From positions 1,364,001-1,428,000 of the forward strand of contig OZ247586.1 of NCBI GenBank assembly GCA_965233855.1: a DNA stretch of 64,000 nucleotides, given 5' to 3'. Below, one piece after another: positions 34,269-44,739 of this stretch. Each line of letters opens with the position of its first letter. Position 1 is the stretch's first letter. This DNA is from Megaera_A sp965233855. Lineage in GTDB: Bacteria > Pseudomonadota > Alphaproteobacteria > Rickettsiales > Rickettsiaceae. The notes under the pieces were generated by a model. It ran no database searches and was not told the origin of the DNA. It worked only from the letters and a program-made list of their open reading frames with translations. The position numbers were made by a program, and so were the translations under genes.

Positions 34269-35300
34269 ATGAAAAATAGCTCAATATTAATTACTGGCGG
34301 AGCGGGATTTATTGGAAGTCATCTCGTTAATTTACTAGTAAAAAAATATCCACAAACCAATATTATCAATATTGATTCTTTAACTTATGCAGCTGATCTT
34401 AGTAGGCTAAAGAATATTGAAGATGAATCAAACTATCAATTTATAGAGGGAGATATTCGCGACGAATTATTAGTGAATAAAATTTTTATAGAAAATAAAA
34501 TTGATGGAGTAATACATCTAGCAGCCGAATCACATGTTGATAACTCAATTAAAAATCCAAAAATATTCGTTGAAACAAATGTTATTGGAACCCAAAACTT
34601 ACTGCATTCAGCAAAAAATTTATGGTTAAATGATAATAACGAATTACGCGCCGAGTATAAAAATTCAAAATTTTTACATGTATCTACAGATGAAGTTTAT
34701 GGAACACTTGGAAAAACTGGATATTTTACTGAAAATACACCATATGCACCAAACTCTCCTTATAGCGCATCAAAAGCATCGAGTGATATGATAGTAAGAA
34801 GCTACTTTCATACTTTTAATCTACCTGTTTGTATAAGTAATTGTTCTAATAATTACGGCCCTATGCAACATGATGAAAAACTAATCCCTACAGTAATTAG
34901 AAAAGCGTTAAAAGGACAAAAAATACCAATTTACGGCAATGGAGAAAATATTAGAGACTGGCTATATGTAGAAGATCACTGCCTTGCTTTAGAACTAATT
35001 TTTCAGGCAGGCATCAAGGGAGAAAGTTATAATATTGGAACTAAAAATGAAAAAACGAACCTAAATTTAGCAAATGAAATTTGTCAACTTCTTGACAAAT
35101 CAAACCCTAAATCTTCAGGAAGCTATATTGACCAAATTACTTTTGTACAAGATAGAGCAGGACATGATTTTAGATACGCAATAGATTATAGTAAGATTTC
35201 AAACGAACTAGGCTGGGAACCTAAATATTCATTTGAACAAGCCCTACAAAATACTTTAGACTGGTACGTAGATAATATACAAAATAGTTACTCCAAGTAA
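34269..35300 (+). CDS. rfbB: dTDP-glucose 4,6-dehydratase
   Basis: The 343-residue enzyme converts dTDP-glucose to dTDP-4-keto-6-deoxyglucose, the second step to dTDP-L-rhamnose. NAD binding is at ILITGGAGFIGSHLVNLL (residues 6-23). The catalytic STDEVYG segment and the Tyr-Lys pair in SPYSASKASSDMIVR are present, as is SNNYGP. It belongs to the extended SDR family and its length is typical. It is the first of the rml genes here and lies behind the ABC exporter. Confidence 0.94.
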   Translation: MKNSSILITGGAGFIGSHLVNLLVKKYPQTNIINIDSLTYAADLSRLKNIEDESNYQFIEGDIRDELLVNKIFIENKIDGVIHLAAESHVDNSIKNPKIFVETNVIGTQNLLHSAKNLWLNDNNELRAEYKNSKFLHVSTDEVYGTLGKTGYFTENTPYAPNSPYSASKASSDMIVRSYFHTFNLPVCISNCSNNYGPMQHDEKLIPTVIRKALKGQKIPIYGNGENIRDWLYVEDHCLALELIFQAGIKGESYNIGTKNEKTNLNLANEICQLLDKSNPKSSGSYIDQITFVQDRAGHDFRYAIDYSKISNELGWEPKYSFEQALQNTLDWYVDNIQNSYSK

Positions 35301-35456
35301 AAATGTTGCTATTAAGCACAGATGGTCAGATCAGTTTCCACCTAAGATAAGGTTTGGTATAAATTTATATAATGATTATTAATTTAACTGCTCGCCAAGC
35401 AGGGAAAATTTTGTTATAAAACTAATAAATAATATAAAAATAATTTTAATAAAACC

Positions 35457-36320
35457 ATGAAAGGAATAATCCTAGCTGGCGGCTCAGGCACAAGACTTTA
35501 TCCATCAACAATTGCTATATCAAAACAATTACTGCCTGTTTATGATAAGCCAATGATTTATTATCCCTTATCAATTCTTATGCTTTCAGGAATTAAGAAT
35601 ATCTTGATAATTACCAATTCAGAGTCAAAGCCTCTATATGAACTACTTCTTGGAAACGGAGAGAAACTAGGTATTTCTATTGAATATGCTCTTCAAGACC
35701 AACCAAATGGTCTAGCTGAAGCATTTATCATCGGAGAAGATTTTATTGGCAGCTCAAATATATGCTTGATTCTTGGAGATAATATTTTTTACGGCCATGG
35801 TATGGTAGCACAATTACAAAATGCTGCAAAAATAACAAAGGGAGCGAAAATTTTTGGATATCACGTACACGATCCTCATCGCTACGGCGTTGCCGAAATA
35901 TCTATGCCAGATCAAAAGGTTTTATCTATAGAAGAAAAACCACAAAACCCTAAATCAAATTATGCAGTCACAGGACTGTATTTCTTTGATAATTCAGCTA
36001 TCTCAAAAGCAAAAAAAGTACAACCTTCAAAAAGAGGGGAATTAGAAATAACTTCAGTTATCCAGTCATATTTAGACGAAGATAATTGTGATATAGAATT
36101 GCTAGGTCGAGGCATTGCATGGCTTGATACTGGAACTCACGATAGCCTACTTGAAGCTTCAAATTTTGTTGCTGCAATTGAAAAACGTCAAGGATATAAA
36201 ATAGCCTGCCTAGAGGAAGTAGCATATAATTGTGGTTTCATTAATAAAAATCAAGCTATTAAACTTGGAAAAAGACTAAAAAAATCTGGCTATGGTGACT
36301 ATATTTTAAACCTGATTTAA
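35457..36320 (+). CDS. rfbA: Glucose-1-phosphate thymidylyltransferase
   Basis: The 287-residue enzyme joins dTTP and glucose-1-phosphate, the first committed step to dTDP-rhamnose. The nucleotide-binding start is KGIILAGGSGTRLYPST. Other markers are LILGDNIFYGHG, the metal-binding Asp in LGDN, and GIAWLDTGTHDSLLEAS. Length is normal. A gap of 156 bp from rfbB, and another of 182 bp to rfbD, hold no other gene and may carry promoters. Confidence 0.95.
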   Translation: MKGIILAGGSGTRLYPSTIAISKQLLPVYDKPMIYYPLSILMLSGIKNILIITNSESKPLYELLLGNGEKLGISIEYALQDQPNGLAEAFIIGEDFIGSSNICLILGDNIFYGHGMVAQLQNAAKITKGAKIFGYHVHDPHRYGVAEISMPDQKVLSIEEKPQNPKSNYAVTGLYFFDNSAISKAKKVQPSKRGELEITSVIQSYLDEDNCDIELLGRGIAWLDTGTHDSLLEASNFVAAIEKRQGYKIACLEEVAYNCGFINKNQAIKLGKRLKKSGYGDYILNLI

Positions 36321-36502
36321 CTAATACAGCATAAACTACGTGCAGTTTCTTACCATATCTACAATGCTCTATCAACTTTTAACTTAGTCAGATTAATTTT
36401 AATTAATATATATAAATTCAACCATATTTTTAAATTGAAAATTTGTATGAAAACTGTTAAAAACTCTAGATAAACTTAACATCATACTAATTATCAATAA
36501 TA

Positions 36503-37381
36503 ATGAAAATATTACTCCTAGGTGCAAATGGACAGGTTGGATGGCAATTAAGACGATCTCTTATGCCTCTTAGCGAAGTAAAAATCTGCACTAGATCAGA
36601 AGCAGATCTAGAAAATCATACACAAATTAAAGAATTAATACAAAACTATAAGCCATCAGTAATAGTTAACGCATCAGCATACACTGCGGTCGATAAAGCA
36701 GAAAAGGAGCCTGAAAAAGCAGAGTCTATCAACTCTACGGCATTAGAAACCCTTGCAAATGAAGCTAAAAACTTAAATGCACTTTTAGTTCATTATTCCA
36801 CTGATTATATTTTTGATGGAAAGAAAAGAGAAAGCTATACAGAAACCGACCAACCAAACCCACTATCGATATATGGAAAAACAAAATTAGCTGGTGAAAA
36901 TAAAATTATAAATTCTGGCTGTAATTACCTAATTTTTAGAACAAGCTGGGTATATAGCGAAAGAGGAAAAAATTTCATAAAAACCATAATCAACTTAGCA
37001 AAAGAACGAGAAGAACTAAAAATAATTTCAGATCAAATAGGATCTCCAACTAGTGCTGATTTTATAGCCGATGTCAGCGCGCATTGTATTACACAAAATC
37101 TTAATGGAAAAAAGCAAGGTATCTATAATTTAACGTCAGAAGGTGAAGTGAGCTGGCATGGACTTGCACAGTTCGTGATTAAGGAGCTTGATAATATGGG
37201 AATGAAATTAAAAACATCAACAGACAATATAACCCCTATTGCAACTTCAGAGTACCCACTCCCGGCAAAAAGACCCGCATATTCTAAACTTAACACAGAA
37301 AAAATTAGAAAAGCTTTTAATTTAAATACACCAAACTGGCAATATCATGTTAAAATGATGTTGGATTCATATATAAGATAA
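36503..37381 (+). CDS. rfbD: dTDP-4-dehydrorhamnose reductase
   Basis: The 292-residue enzyme makes the last step, reducing dTDP-4-keto-L-rhamnose. The NAD(P)-binding motif is ILLLGANGQVGWQLRR, and the catalytic Tyr-Lys lies in SIYGKTKLAGE. STDYIFDGKKRESYTE and RTSWVYSERGKNF are further family segments. It is followed after 5 bp by rfbC, so these two are co-transcribed. Confidence 0.94.
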   Translation: MKILLLGANGQVGWQLRRSLMPLSEVKICTRSEADLENHTQIKELIQNYKPSVIVNASAYTAVDKAEKEPEKAESINSTALETLANEAKNLNALLVHYSTDYIFDGKKRESYTETDQPNPLSIYGKTKLAGENKIINSGCNYLIFRTSWVYSERGKNFIKTIINLAKEREELKIISDQIGSPTSADFIADVSAHCITQNLNGKKQGIYNLTSEGEVSWHGLAQFVIKELDNMGMKLKTSTDNITPIATSEYPLPAKRPAYSKLNTEKIRKAFNLNTPNWQYHVKMMLDSYIR

Positions 37382-37386
37382 TTTAA

Positions 37387-37926
37387 ATGGAATTTAAAAG
37401 ATTAGAAATACCAGAAATAGTAATATTAAAGCCAAAGATTTTTGGAGATGAAAGAGGGTTCTTTTATGAAAGCTTTAATTCTGAAGAGTTTAAAAAAGCA
37501 TTAGAATTAGATATAGATTTTGTACAAGATAACCACTCTAAGTCATCAAAAGGTGTACTCAGAGGATTACACTATCAACAAAAACCAATGGCTCAAGGAA
37601 AACTAGTTAGAGTTGTATCAGGTGAGGTTTTTGATGTAGCTGTGGATATAAGAAAAGGATCACCCACTTTTGGTAAATGGGTAGGAGAAATCTTATCTGA
37701 AGAAAACAAAAACCAACTTTGGATTCCACCAGGTTTCGCACATGGATTTATTACTCTTTCTGAAAATGCTGAGTTTTTATATAAAACAACCAATTACTAT
37801 TCACCAGAACATGAAGCCTGCATAATGTGGAATGATCCTGACCTAAATATAACATGGCCCTATAAAGATATTATTGCTGTTTCTGAAAAAGATCAAAATG
37901 GCAAATTACTTAGGGATTTAAATTGA
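37387..37926 (+). CDS. rfbC: dTDP-4-dehydrorhamnose 3,5-epimerase
   Basis: The 179-residue enzyme epimerises C3 and C5 of the keto sugar, the third step of the pathway. It is a cupin. Markers are FGDERGFFYESFN, FVQDNHSKSSKGVLRGLHYQ with the catalytic His, and FAHGFITLSENAEFLYKTTN with the catalytic Tyr region. Its stop overlaps the next ATG by one base (TGATG). Confidence 0.95.
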   Translation: MEFKRLEIPEIVILKPKIFGDERGFFYESFNSEEFKKALELDIDFVQDNHSKSSKGVLRGLHYQQKPMAQGKLVRVVSGEVFDVAVDIRKGSPTFGKWVGEILSEENKNQLWIPPGFAHGFITLSENAEFLYKTTNYYSPEHEACIMWNDPDLNITWPYKDIIAVSEKDQNGKLLRDLN

Positions 37927-38858
37927 TGACTTTTAATAATTTTGGCCCGAAAGTTGTAATATTAATGTGCACATATAATGGTGAGAAATTCATTGAAAAA
38001 CAATTAGAATCGTTTGCAAATCAAACTCATAAAAATTTAGAAATTTGGGTTTCTGACGATAATTCAACAGATAAAACTCTAGAAATTTTAAAAAACTACC
38101 AAAAACTCTGGGGAAAAAATAGACTATTCATTATCAAAGGGCCACAAAATGGATGTATCGAAAATTTTATGAACATCACCTGTAATAAAAAAATTATAGC
38201 TGATTTTTATGCATATTCTGATCAAGATGATATATGGAAAGAAGATAAGATTACCAGAGCAATAAAAAATCTTGATAAGAATTCAAAAATACCTCAATTA
38301 TATGGAACTAGAACAAAATTAATTGATGAATCTGAAAATTCTATTGGTATGTCACCATTATTTTTAAAACCTCCAACTTTCAAAAACGCACTCGTACAAA
38401 GTATCGCAGGTGGAAATACTATGGTGTTTAATAATAAAACAATGGACCTACTTCGCAGCGCTGGAAAGTTAAAGATAGTAAGTCACGACTGGTGGGCCTA
38501 TATATTAGTATCTGGCGCTGGTGGAAAAATTATATATGATCCTATAGCAAGTCTATTATATAGACAACATGACTCAAATGTTATCGGAGCAAATAATACA
38601 TTTAAAGCCAAAATCAAAAGATTATTGCTACTATTTAAAGGAAACTATAAACAATGGAATAGACTTAATATTCAAGCTATATATAAGTGTAAAAACCTAT
38701 TTACCGAAAAAAACCTTGATACTCTAATCAAATTTGAAAAAGCTCAAAACTCAAACTTCTTTCTAAGACCTATAAATTTTCTACAATCTGGAGTATATAG
38801 GCAAACAATAGGAGGTAATATAGCATTACTGATCGGTTCTATATCTAAAAAAATATAG
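37926..38858 (+). CDS. Family 2 glycosyltransferase
   Basis: The 310-residue protein starts at the ATG overlapping the rfbC stop. It is a GT-A, family 2 transferase: VVILMCTYNGEKFIEKQLES at the start, IWVSDDNSTDKTLEIL, and a DxD-type YSDQDDIWKEDKI that holds the metal. The C-terminal part is close to rhamnosyltransferases (SHDWWAYILVSGAGGKII). Position behind rfbABCD strongly suggests that it adds rhamnose to a surface glycan exported by the ABC pair. Confidence 0.88.
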   Translation: MTFNNFGPKVVILMCTYNGEKFIEKQLESFANQTHKNLEIWVSDDNSTDKTLEILKNYQKLWGKNRLFIIKGPQNGCIENFMNITCNKKIIADFYAYSDQDDIWKEDKITRAIKNLDKNSKIPQLYGTRTKLIDESENSIGMSPLFLKPPTFKNALVQSIAGGNTMVFNNKTMDLLRSAGKLKIVSHDWWAYILVSGAGGKIIYDPIASLLYRQHDSNVIGANNTFKAKIKRLLLLFKGNYKQWNRLNIQAIYKCKNLFTEKNLDTLIKFEKAQNSNFFLRPINFLQSGVYRQTIGGNIALLIGSISKKI

Positions 38859-38867
38859 TGTAAAACT

Positions 38868-39707
38868 TTACAATAGGGCTTTTCTGTTTTTTGTTCTTGT
38901 TGAGCTATAAAAATTTTCCATAGTACTAATGAATGAATTTGACCTACTCCAAAAAGTTGGATAATCGCCTTGTTTCTTAATTAGTGAGGCAGAGATATCC
39001 TCTATGTTATTTTTGCTTTGTGTTTCTAAATCCCAGTGTGGCATATTCCAAAACTTTTCTTGTGTAGAGTTTTTTTTCTGAGCATTTGTTATTATGGGGG
39101 AAAACAGCTGCTGCATATATTCCATTTCAACATCTTCTGGAATTGTTAAATACTCAGCAAATGCTTTGCCTAATTCTGACTTCTTTAGTTCATTATGTAA
39201 CTCATTAGCCTGAATACCTTTCAAAGGAAATAATAGCATTGGGTTACTATCTAAAATATTTGCAATTCTGTAGTAAACACCAGCTATATGTTTACATGGA
39301 TTTGCATAATCTGGACAACTGCAACTTGCATCTATATCTTTATAAGAAGATGGTAAAAAACTATGGCCAGTAAATGCTTGTTGAATATCCTTGGGTATTT
39401 CATTTAACATGAGTTTAGATAACCAACCTGCATTTTTGCATATATTCTGAATGATGTTTTGCCAATCACTGTATGGTATTACTTTAAACACCAATTTAAC
39501 TTTATATTTGGGCTCTTTTGTAATGCCAAAATAGGGATTTATATTACCACGAATGGTAGCTGTGACTGTGCTGTCATCAGTAGCGAATTTTAAAACCCTA
39601 CTATCAGTTCTGTATGCTTTTCCTCTTTGCAATCTACCAGAATCAATAAATCCCTCAAGTGCTGCAACAAACTCCTCTCCCCACCAAGTTTTATGTATAC
39701 TCATCAT
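38868..39707 (-). CDS. SWIM zinc-finger protein
   Basis: The 279-residue protein has a SWIM motif CSCPDYANPCKHIAGVYYRI (CxCx6CxH) in its middle. The start MSIHKTWWGEEFVAALEGFI and the WW-like region are typical of the SWIM proteins encoded with SNF2-type helicases. The gene overlaps the end of the helicase gene by 17 bp, showing that the two act together. The function of the pair is not established; DNA repair or defence are both proposed for relatives. Confidence 0.88.
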   Translation of the reverse strand: MMSIHKTWWGEEFVAALEGFIDSGRLQRGKAYRTDSRVLKFATDDSTVTATIRGNINPYFGITKEPKYKVKLVFKVIPYSDWQNIIQNICKNAGWLSKLMLNEIPKDIQQAFTGHSFLPSSYKDIDASCSCPDYANPCKHIAGVYYRIANILDSNPMLLFPLKGIQANELHNELKKSELGKAFAEYLTIPEDVEMEYMQQLFSPIITNAQKKNSTQEKFWNMPHWDLETQSKNNIEDISASLIKKQGDYPTFWSRSNSFISTMENFYSSTRTKNRKALL

Positions 39708-42700
39708 GCTCCTCTTCTTCTTGTTCTATGCCATCCATTGATGATTTGCTTAACCTAATAAGTTGCATAAATGATTTTGCATCAAGTTTAGATAACCAAG
39801 ATTCATCATTGCCAACAATCAGGTCAGAAACTTTTTGTTTATCCTCTAGCATTTTATCTATTCTCTCTTCAATAGTTCCCATCGTGATAAATTTATATGC
39901 AAATACTGTTTTTTGCTGCCCTATACGATACGCTCTATCAGTAGCTTGATTCTCAACAGCAGGGTTCCACCAACGATCAAAATGTATAACATGATTTGCT
40001 TTGGTTAGTGTAATACCTACACCACCCGCCTTTAGGGATAAGACAAATATACTGGGCGGCGTATCTGCTGATTGAAACTGCTCCACCATTTCTTCACGTT
40101 TCTTTCTTGAAGTACCACCATGTAAATAATATGTGTTATATCCAAGCTGTGTCTTCAGCATCTTATGCAATGAATTACATATTTCTGTGAATTGACTAAA
40201 AATAAGAATGCTCTCTCCATTTTCAATAGCTTCTTTTATCATATCTGCAAGACGCTGTAACTTTGCAGAGCGTTCTATACTAAATTCACTATTATCCTGT
40301 AGTACTTGTGCAGGATGGTTACAACATTGTTTTAAACGAAGAATGACAGAAAGAATAATATTTTTGCGTTCTGATTCATCTTCTATACTTTCCATTTTTT
40401 TGTCAACTTCATCTACAATTGATTGATAAATAGAAGCCTGCTCTTTTGTAAGTTCACAATATATTTTTTGTTCTATCTTATCAGGAAGATCATGAATGAT
40501 GTTTTTATCTGTTTTTAATCTACGCAAAATAAAGGGCTCAACAAGCTTCTTCAGTATCTTGCTTTGTCCTTCATCATTGTCTTTTTGAATAGGAACCTCA
40601 AAGCCCTTTCTAAATAAACCACGTGTTCCTAAAAACCCTGGATTTAAGAAATTAAATATTGACCACAAATCCATCAATCTATTCTCAATTGGTGTTCCTG
40701 TAAGCGCAATTCTTGACTCAGAAGGTATCTTATAAAGTGTCTTAGTCTGTGTTGCAGAAGGATTCTTGATATTTTGAGCTTCATCAATAATCAAACGTGA
40801 CCAAGTAAAATTGTTGAATAATGCTTTATCTCTAAGAAGTAAGCCATAGGAAGTAATTATTAAATCATTTTCTTCAACTTGTTGTTTAAAATCATTCTTT
40901 TGTGCACGCACTGAGCCGTGGTGAACAATTGCTTTAATAGATGGTGCAAATTTTTGAATTTCTTTATACCAATTACCTATAACGGACGTTGGCGCAATTA
41001 ATAGAGCAGCTTTTTCTCTAGGACGCGCTAGAAGTAAGGAAATTACCTGTATAGTTTTCCCTAATCCCATATCATCAGCCAAACAAGGGCTCATTCCTAA
41101 GTCTTCCAAGTAAGATAACCAGGACAGACCTCTATTTTGATAAGGTCTTAAGGTTGCATTTAACTGTTCTGGTTGAGTCATCAATTCAATCTTGTCCTTA
41201 TTCTCCAAGCTAGAAAGCATTTTTTCTATTGATTCGTCTAATTCTACTTCATAAAGATCTTCATCCGCGGACATCATCAATAAATCTTTGATATTACCTA
41301 TCTTTTTATCCTTCTTTGAAGATTCAATCAATTTCTGCATTTTCTCCATTTCAGCAATATTGATTTCTACCCAAGAACCTCTGAAATAAACTAACTCTGA
41401 TTTAGACTCAATTAATTGTGCCCATTCTTCTTCTGTAACCGCATTCTCACCAATAGCATAACGATAATTGAATTTAACCAAGCCCTCCTTGTTAAAGTAG
41501 GAAGTAGGAGCGTCACTACCAGTACTTTTGTTTCTGGTAGCATTCATTTTGACTTTAGCCTTCATGCGACCTTTGCTGGTCCACCATGAAGGAACAATAA
41601 TACGATAACCACATGCATGCAGTCCCCATGCATCCTCTTTTAGAAATTGAAATGCCTCTTTTGTATTAAGTGCTATTTCCTCTATTTGCATATTAGATTC
41701 AAACACTTGCTCTAATAAAGGATATATTCGGCTAGCATAACCAATCTGTAGAAGCAGAGTTCTTTCAATAGATGTACCAAGCATTTTAGAAAAAAGCATC
41801 TTTTTTGATGATTTCTCCTCCCAATACTGTGCCAAGTTTACCATAAAAGATGGATCAGTTTTCGACTGCAATAAGATTTCAAGCCCCCAATCCTTGCCAC
41901 CCTCATTAGATGCAGAATTAAGTCGAAAACAAATTTGAAAAGCAGCTCCAAATTGATCATACGCTAAATTATTTGACCATAGCTTCCAATCTTTCCATAC
42001 TGATTCTGGCATATTAAACTTTTTCAAATCAAGGCATTGCTCAATCAATGTACCTTCAACCATTTTATAAGTTTTTTGGGCATAACTAGTTTGAGCTATA
42101 AAGTTAGTTAAACTTATTTCTGAAAAATTATACAAAACTGATGCTGCACTAAATGCGTCAAATTCTCCCATGCAAGCGGCTATAGGCATGAATGAAGCTA
42201 TTTTTTTCAAACGCTCATCATACTCAGAAGAGATAGGTTGCCACTTACCATAATAATTGACCCCACTCTTTGTTTTTTCTGCTGCTATATACGGAATATA
42301 CTGATCTCTTCTAATAATATAGCTGAGTTCATACGCCATATTAATCCAAAATTTAGCATCATCACCTATTTTAAAATTATCTTCAAAATAATAACTCTGA
42401 AAATTAAGCTCCTTTAGAAATTTAATTGAAGAGTCTATTTCAACAACATTGAGACTATATGTTTGAAGATCAGCATGATTTGTATCATCTATGTTGGTCA
42501 AGTTAGCGATAATAGGAGAAGGGATAACCATTCCTTTGGAATTACAGGGAAATCTAACCTTTACCCTCTTTGATTTATATGTTCCTTTGAAATTTATATT
42601 AACCCATTCAAGAAGATTATCATCTTTCATCTGATAAGGGTACAAGCCCTTATTATTGAGCTTGCTATCCTTTTCAACCCATAAGTACAATTTACCTGTA

Positions 42701-42750
42701 TTACCAAAACCGCTGGAGCTTTGCTGCCAAAACAAGTGAATAATATTCAT
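39691..42750 (-). CDS. SNF2-family DEAD/DEAH-box helicase
   Basis: The protein has 1019 residues from ATG 42750; an upstream ATG at 42765 adds five. An N-terminal SNF2-associated region (~540 residues, with the SWIM-associated helicase domain) precedes the ATPase core. Walker A is LADDMGLGKTIQVISLLLAR, motif II is LIIDEAQNIKN, motif III LTGTPIENRL, and the C-terminal lobe has IFSQFTEICNSL, SLKAGGVGITLTKANHVIHF and QATDRAYRIGQ. It is the usual partner of the SWIM protein encoded by the overlapping gene. It moves along duplex DNA. Confidence 0.93.
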   Translation of the reverse strand: MNIIHLFWQQSSSGFGNTGKLYLWVEKDSKLNNKGLYPYQMKDDNLLEWVNINFKGTYKSKRVKVRFPCNSKGMVIPSPIIANLTNIDDTNHADLQTYSLNVVEIDSSIKFLKELNFQSYYFEDNFKIGDDAKFWINMAYELSYIIRRDQYIPYIAAEKTKSGVNYYGKWQPISSEYDERLKKIASFMPIAACMGEFDAFSAASVLYNFSEISLTNFIAQTSYAQKTYKMVEGTLIEQCLDLKKFNMPESVWKDWKLWSNNLAYDQFGAAFQICFRLNSASNEGGKDWGLEILLQSKTDPSFMVNLAQYWEEKSSKKMLFSKMLGTSIERTLLLQIGYASRIYPLLEQVFESNMQIEEIALNTKEAFQFLKEDAWGLHACGYRIIVPSWWTSKGRMKAKVKMNATRNKSTGSDAPTSYFNKEGLVKFNYRYAIGENAVTEEEWAQLIESKSELVYFRGSWVEINIAEMEKMQKLIESSKKDKKIGNIKDLLMMSADEDLYEVELDESIEKMLSSLENKDKIELMTQPEQLNATLRPYQNRGLSWLSYLEDLGMSPCLADDMGLGKTIQVISLLLARPREKAALLIAPTSVIGNWYKEIQKFAPSIKAIVHHGSVRAQKNDFKQQVEENDLIITSYGLLLRDKALFNNFTWSRLIIDEAQNIKNPSATQTKTLYKIPSESRIALTGTPIENRLMDLWSIFNFLNPGFLGTRGLFRKGFEVPIQKDNDEGQSKILKKLVEPFILRRLKTDKNIIHDLPDKIEQKIYCELTKEQASIYQSIVDEVDKKMESIEDESERKNIILSVILRLKQCCNHPAQVLQDNSEFSIERSAKLQRLADMIKEAIENGESILIFSQFTEICNSLHKMLKTQLGYNTYYLHGGTSRKKREEMVEQFQSADTPPSIFVLSLKAGGVGITLTKANHVIHFDRWWNPAVENQATDRAYRIGQQKTVFAYKFITMGTIEERIDKMLEDKQKVSDLIVGNDESWLSKLDAKSFMQLIRLSKSSMDGIEQEEEEHDEYT

Positions 42751-42894
42751 AATACTCTCTACCATTCTTTAGTAATCTGGATTATGAAATCAATAATACA
42801 AGATGTAAAGATAACTACTTGGTATGTAACAGATTTACTAGTTACCTGATGAGATTCTATGCAAAAAAAACACTGAGCCTTTGAATAAAGCACC

Positions 42895-44133
42895 TCACTT
42901 TTTTTTATTATCTGGTACATAACCAAAAGCTATTACTTCTTTTGATTGATAATCTTTAGATACTAAGCCCTGCCCTATTACACCATTGCCTAATTTCTTA
43001 TTTAATTCATCAATAACTTTAGATAATTTTTCTTGCTTTCGTTTCTCAGGAAGATAATCAAAACTCAATTGCTGTAAATTTCTGCTTAACCCATGGAAAC
43101 TAATTCCTATTTTCCTAACTTTAGAAATTTTTCTTGATTTTAAAAGCACATCCCATGATGGCATAATAGCATGTATTAAACTATGATTATCACATGATGA
43201 TATTAGCTTTATTCTAGAGTGTATAATTTCTTTACTAATTGTATCTACAGTCAATAAAATACTATTAGTATATAATTCCTTTGACCTAAGACGTTGGGCT
43301 GCTCTCAATATCAGTGATATTAAAACATTTCTTGCATCCTCAACACCTCTTAATGCAGGACCTAATACTTGGCTGTGTCCTATTGTGCTTTTCTTAACTT
43401 CCTCAATTGGTAAATCTGCTCCTCTTATTAAGGACCATATTTTTTCTCCATTAATACTACCCCACTTTTTAGCTAGATTCGCTTGGTTTGCTGCACATAA
43501 TTCTTGCATAGTTGATATTCCATTCCTGAATAAGCAAAAATATGTTTTTTTACCAATGCCTGGCAAAGCAGTTAACTTTAAACTATATAATTTATTGGGT
43601 AACTCCGAAGGCTTAATTACGACTAAACCATCTACTTTTTGAAAATTAGTCGCAATTTTAGCTAAATATCTATTTGATGCTATTCCAACTGAACAGCCTA
43701 TATAATCACCTACATTATTTCTTATAGCGCTCTTAATTTCTTTGGCAATTTTAATTGCTTCTTCTATTTCGCAATATTTACCAGTTAAGCGACAGACACC
43801 CTCATCTATTGAAAACACGTGATCAACCTGCAAATATTTATCTATTTCTTGGAAGATCTTTTGATGGTAATCAACATAAATTGCATGCCTTGATTCAATG
43901 CAAATTAGTTCTGGGCATAGTTTTTTAGCTTCATAGATCTTAGTGCCCGTTTTAATTCCACATTGCTTTGCTTCATAGCTTGCCGCTATTGCACAAGTTG
44001 AATCCGACAGCAAGGGAACTACTGCTATTGGTTTGTTTCTTAATGAGATATCTAACTGCTGCTCTATTGTTGCAAAATAACTATTTACATCTATATACAG
44101 CCAATTTAATTTATTTTCTAAGGCAAAGCTCAT
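42895..44133 (-). CDS. Y-family DNA polymerase (UmuC/DinB type)
   Basis: The 412-residue protein is a translesion polymerase. The first metal site is YIDVNSYFATIEQQLD, the nucleotide-binding YEAKQCGIKTG follows, and the second metal site is HVFSIDEGVCRLT, with Asp-Glu. The thumb has LTALPGIGKKT. The little-finger domain extends to the end. It resembles the UmuC branch in order and length. No umuD is visible beside it. It lies 36 bp after a serine recombinase on the same strand, a pairing that suggests mobile origin. Confidence 0.88.
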   Translation of the reverse strand: MSFALENKLNWLYIDVNSYFATIEQQLDISLRNKPIAVVPLLSDSTCAIAASYEAKQCGIKTGTKIYEAKKLCPELICIESRHAIYVDYHQKIFQEIDKYLQVDHVFSIDEGVCRLTGKYCEIEEAIKIAKEIKSAIRNNVGDYIGCSVGIASNRYLAKIATNFQKVDGLVVIKPSELPNKLYSLKLTALPGIGKKTYFCLFRNGISTMQELCAANQANLAKKWGSINGEKIWSLIRGADLPIEEVKKSTIGHSQVLGPALRGVEDARNVLISLILRAAQRLRSKELYTNSILLTVDTISKEIIHSRIKLISSCDNHSLIHAIMPSWDVLLKSRKISKVRKIGISFHGLSRNLQQLSFDYLPEKRKQEKLSKVIDELNKKLGNGVIGQGLVSKDYQSKEVIAFGYVPDNKKK

Positions 44134-44175
44134 TATACTAATTGTTGCTTTAAATTGCAGAACATTCTTTGATAA

Positions 44176-44739
44176 TCAAATTATCACTTTTGCTTTTTCT
44201 ATGTAGCGATAACAAGTTTTTCTACTAATCTTGAATTGCTCGCATATTTCAGCAATTGGAGTACATCGGGCATTATAAATTTCCAACATCATTTGAATCT
44301 GCTTTGTACTTAAAATAGGCTTCCTTCCACCTTTTCTTCCTCTAGCTCTGGCAGCATCAAGCCCTGCCCTTGTTCTCTCCCTTATCAGGTTACGTTCTAA
44401 TTCTGCAAATGCACCTGTAATATGAAAGAAAAATTGGCCAATTGAACTTGAGGTATCAATTCCATCCTGGATGCTACGGAACATGATTCCTTTCTCTTGT
44501 AGATCATTGATTAATTCAATAAGGTTACGAAGAGATCTACCTAATCTATCTAGTTTCCATACCACAAGAGTATCACCTGGTCTTAAATCATCTAGTGCGT
44601 CATTTAAACCAGGACGGTTTAATTTTGAACTACTAATCTTATCATCGTATAATTTCTTACAACCAGCATTTTTCAATGCATCAATTTGCAAATCCAAATT
44701 TTGTTCGATTGTTGAAACCCGTGCATAGCCTATTAACAT
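44176..44739 (-). CDS. Serine recombinase (resolvase/invertase)
   Basis: From ATG 44739 the protein has 187 residues; a longer frame from 44790 adds 17 atypical ones. The resolvase catalytic domain starts MLIGYARVSTIEQNLDLQID, with the catalytic Ser in ARVS, and contains LVVWKLDRLGRSLRNLIELI and the E-helix ERNLIRERTRAGLDAARARG. A C-terminal HTH of the Hin type follows (EICEQFKISRKTCYRYI). Similar proteins resolve Tn3 cointegrates. Parts of two Tn3-family transposases lie at the right end of the window, but 17 kb away. Confidence 0.94.
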   Translation of the reverse strand: MLIGYARVSTIEQNLDLQIDALKNAGCKKLYDDKISSSKLNRPGLNDALDDLRPGDTLVVWKLDRLGRSLRNLIELINDLQEKGIMFRSIQDGIDTSSSIGQFFFHITGAFAELERNLIRERTRAGLDAARARGRKGGRKPILSTKQIQMMLEIYNARCTPIAEICEQFKISRKTCYRYIEKAKVII

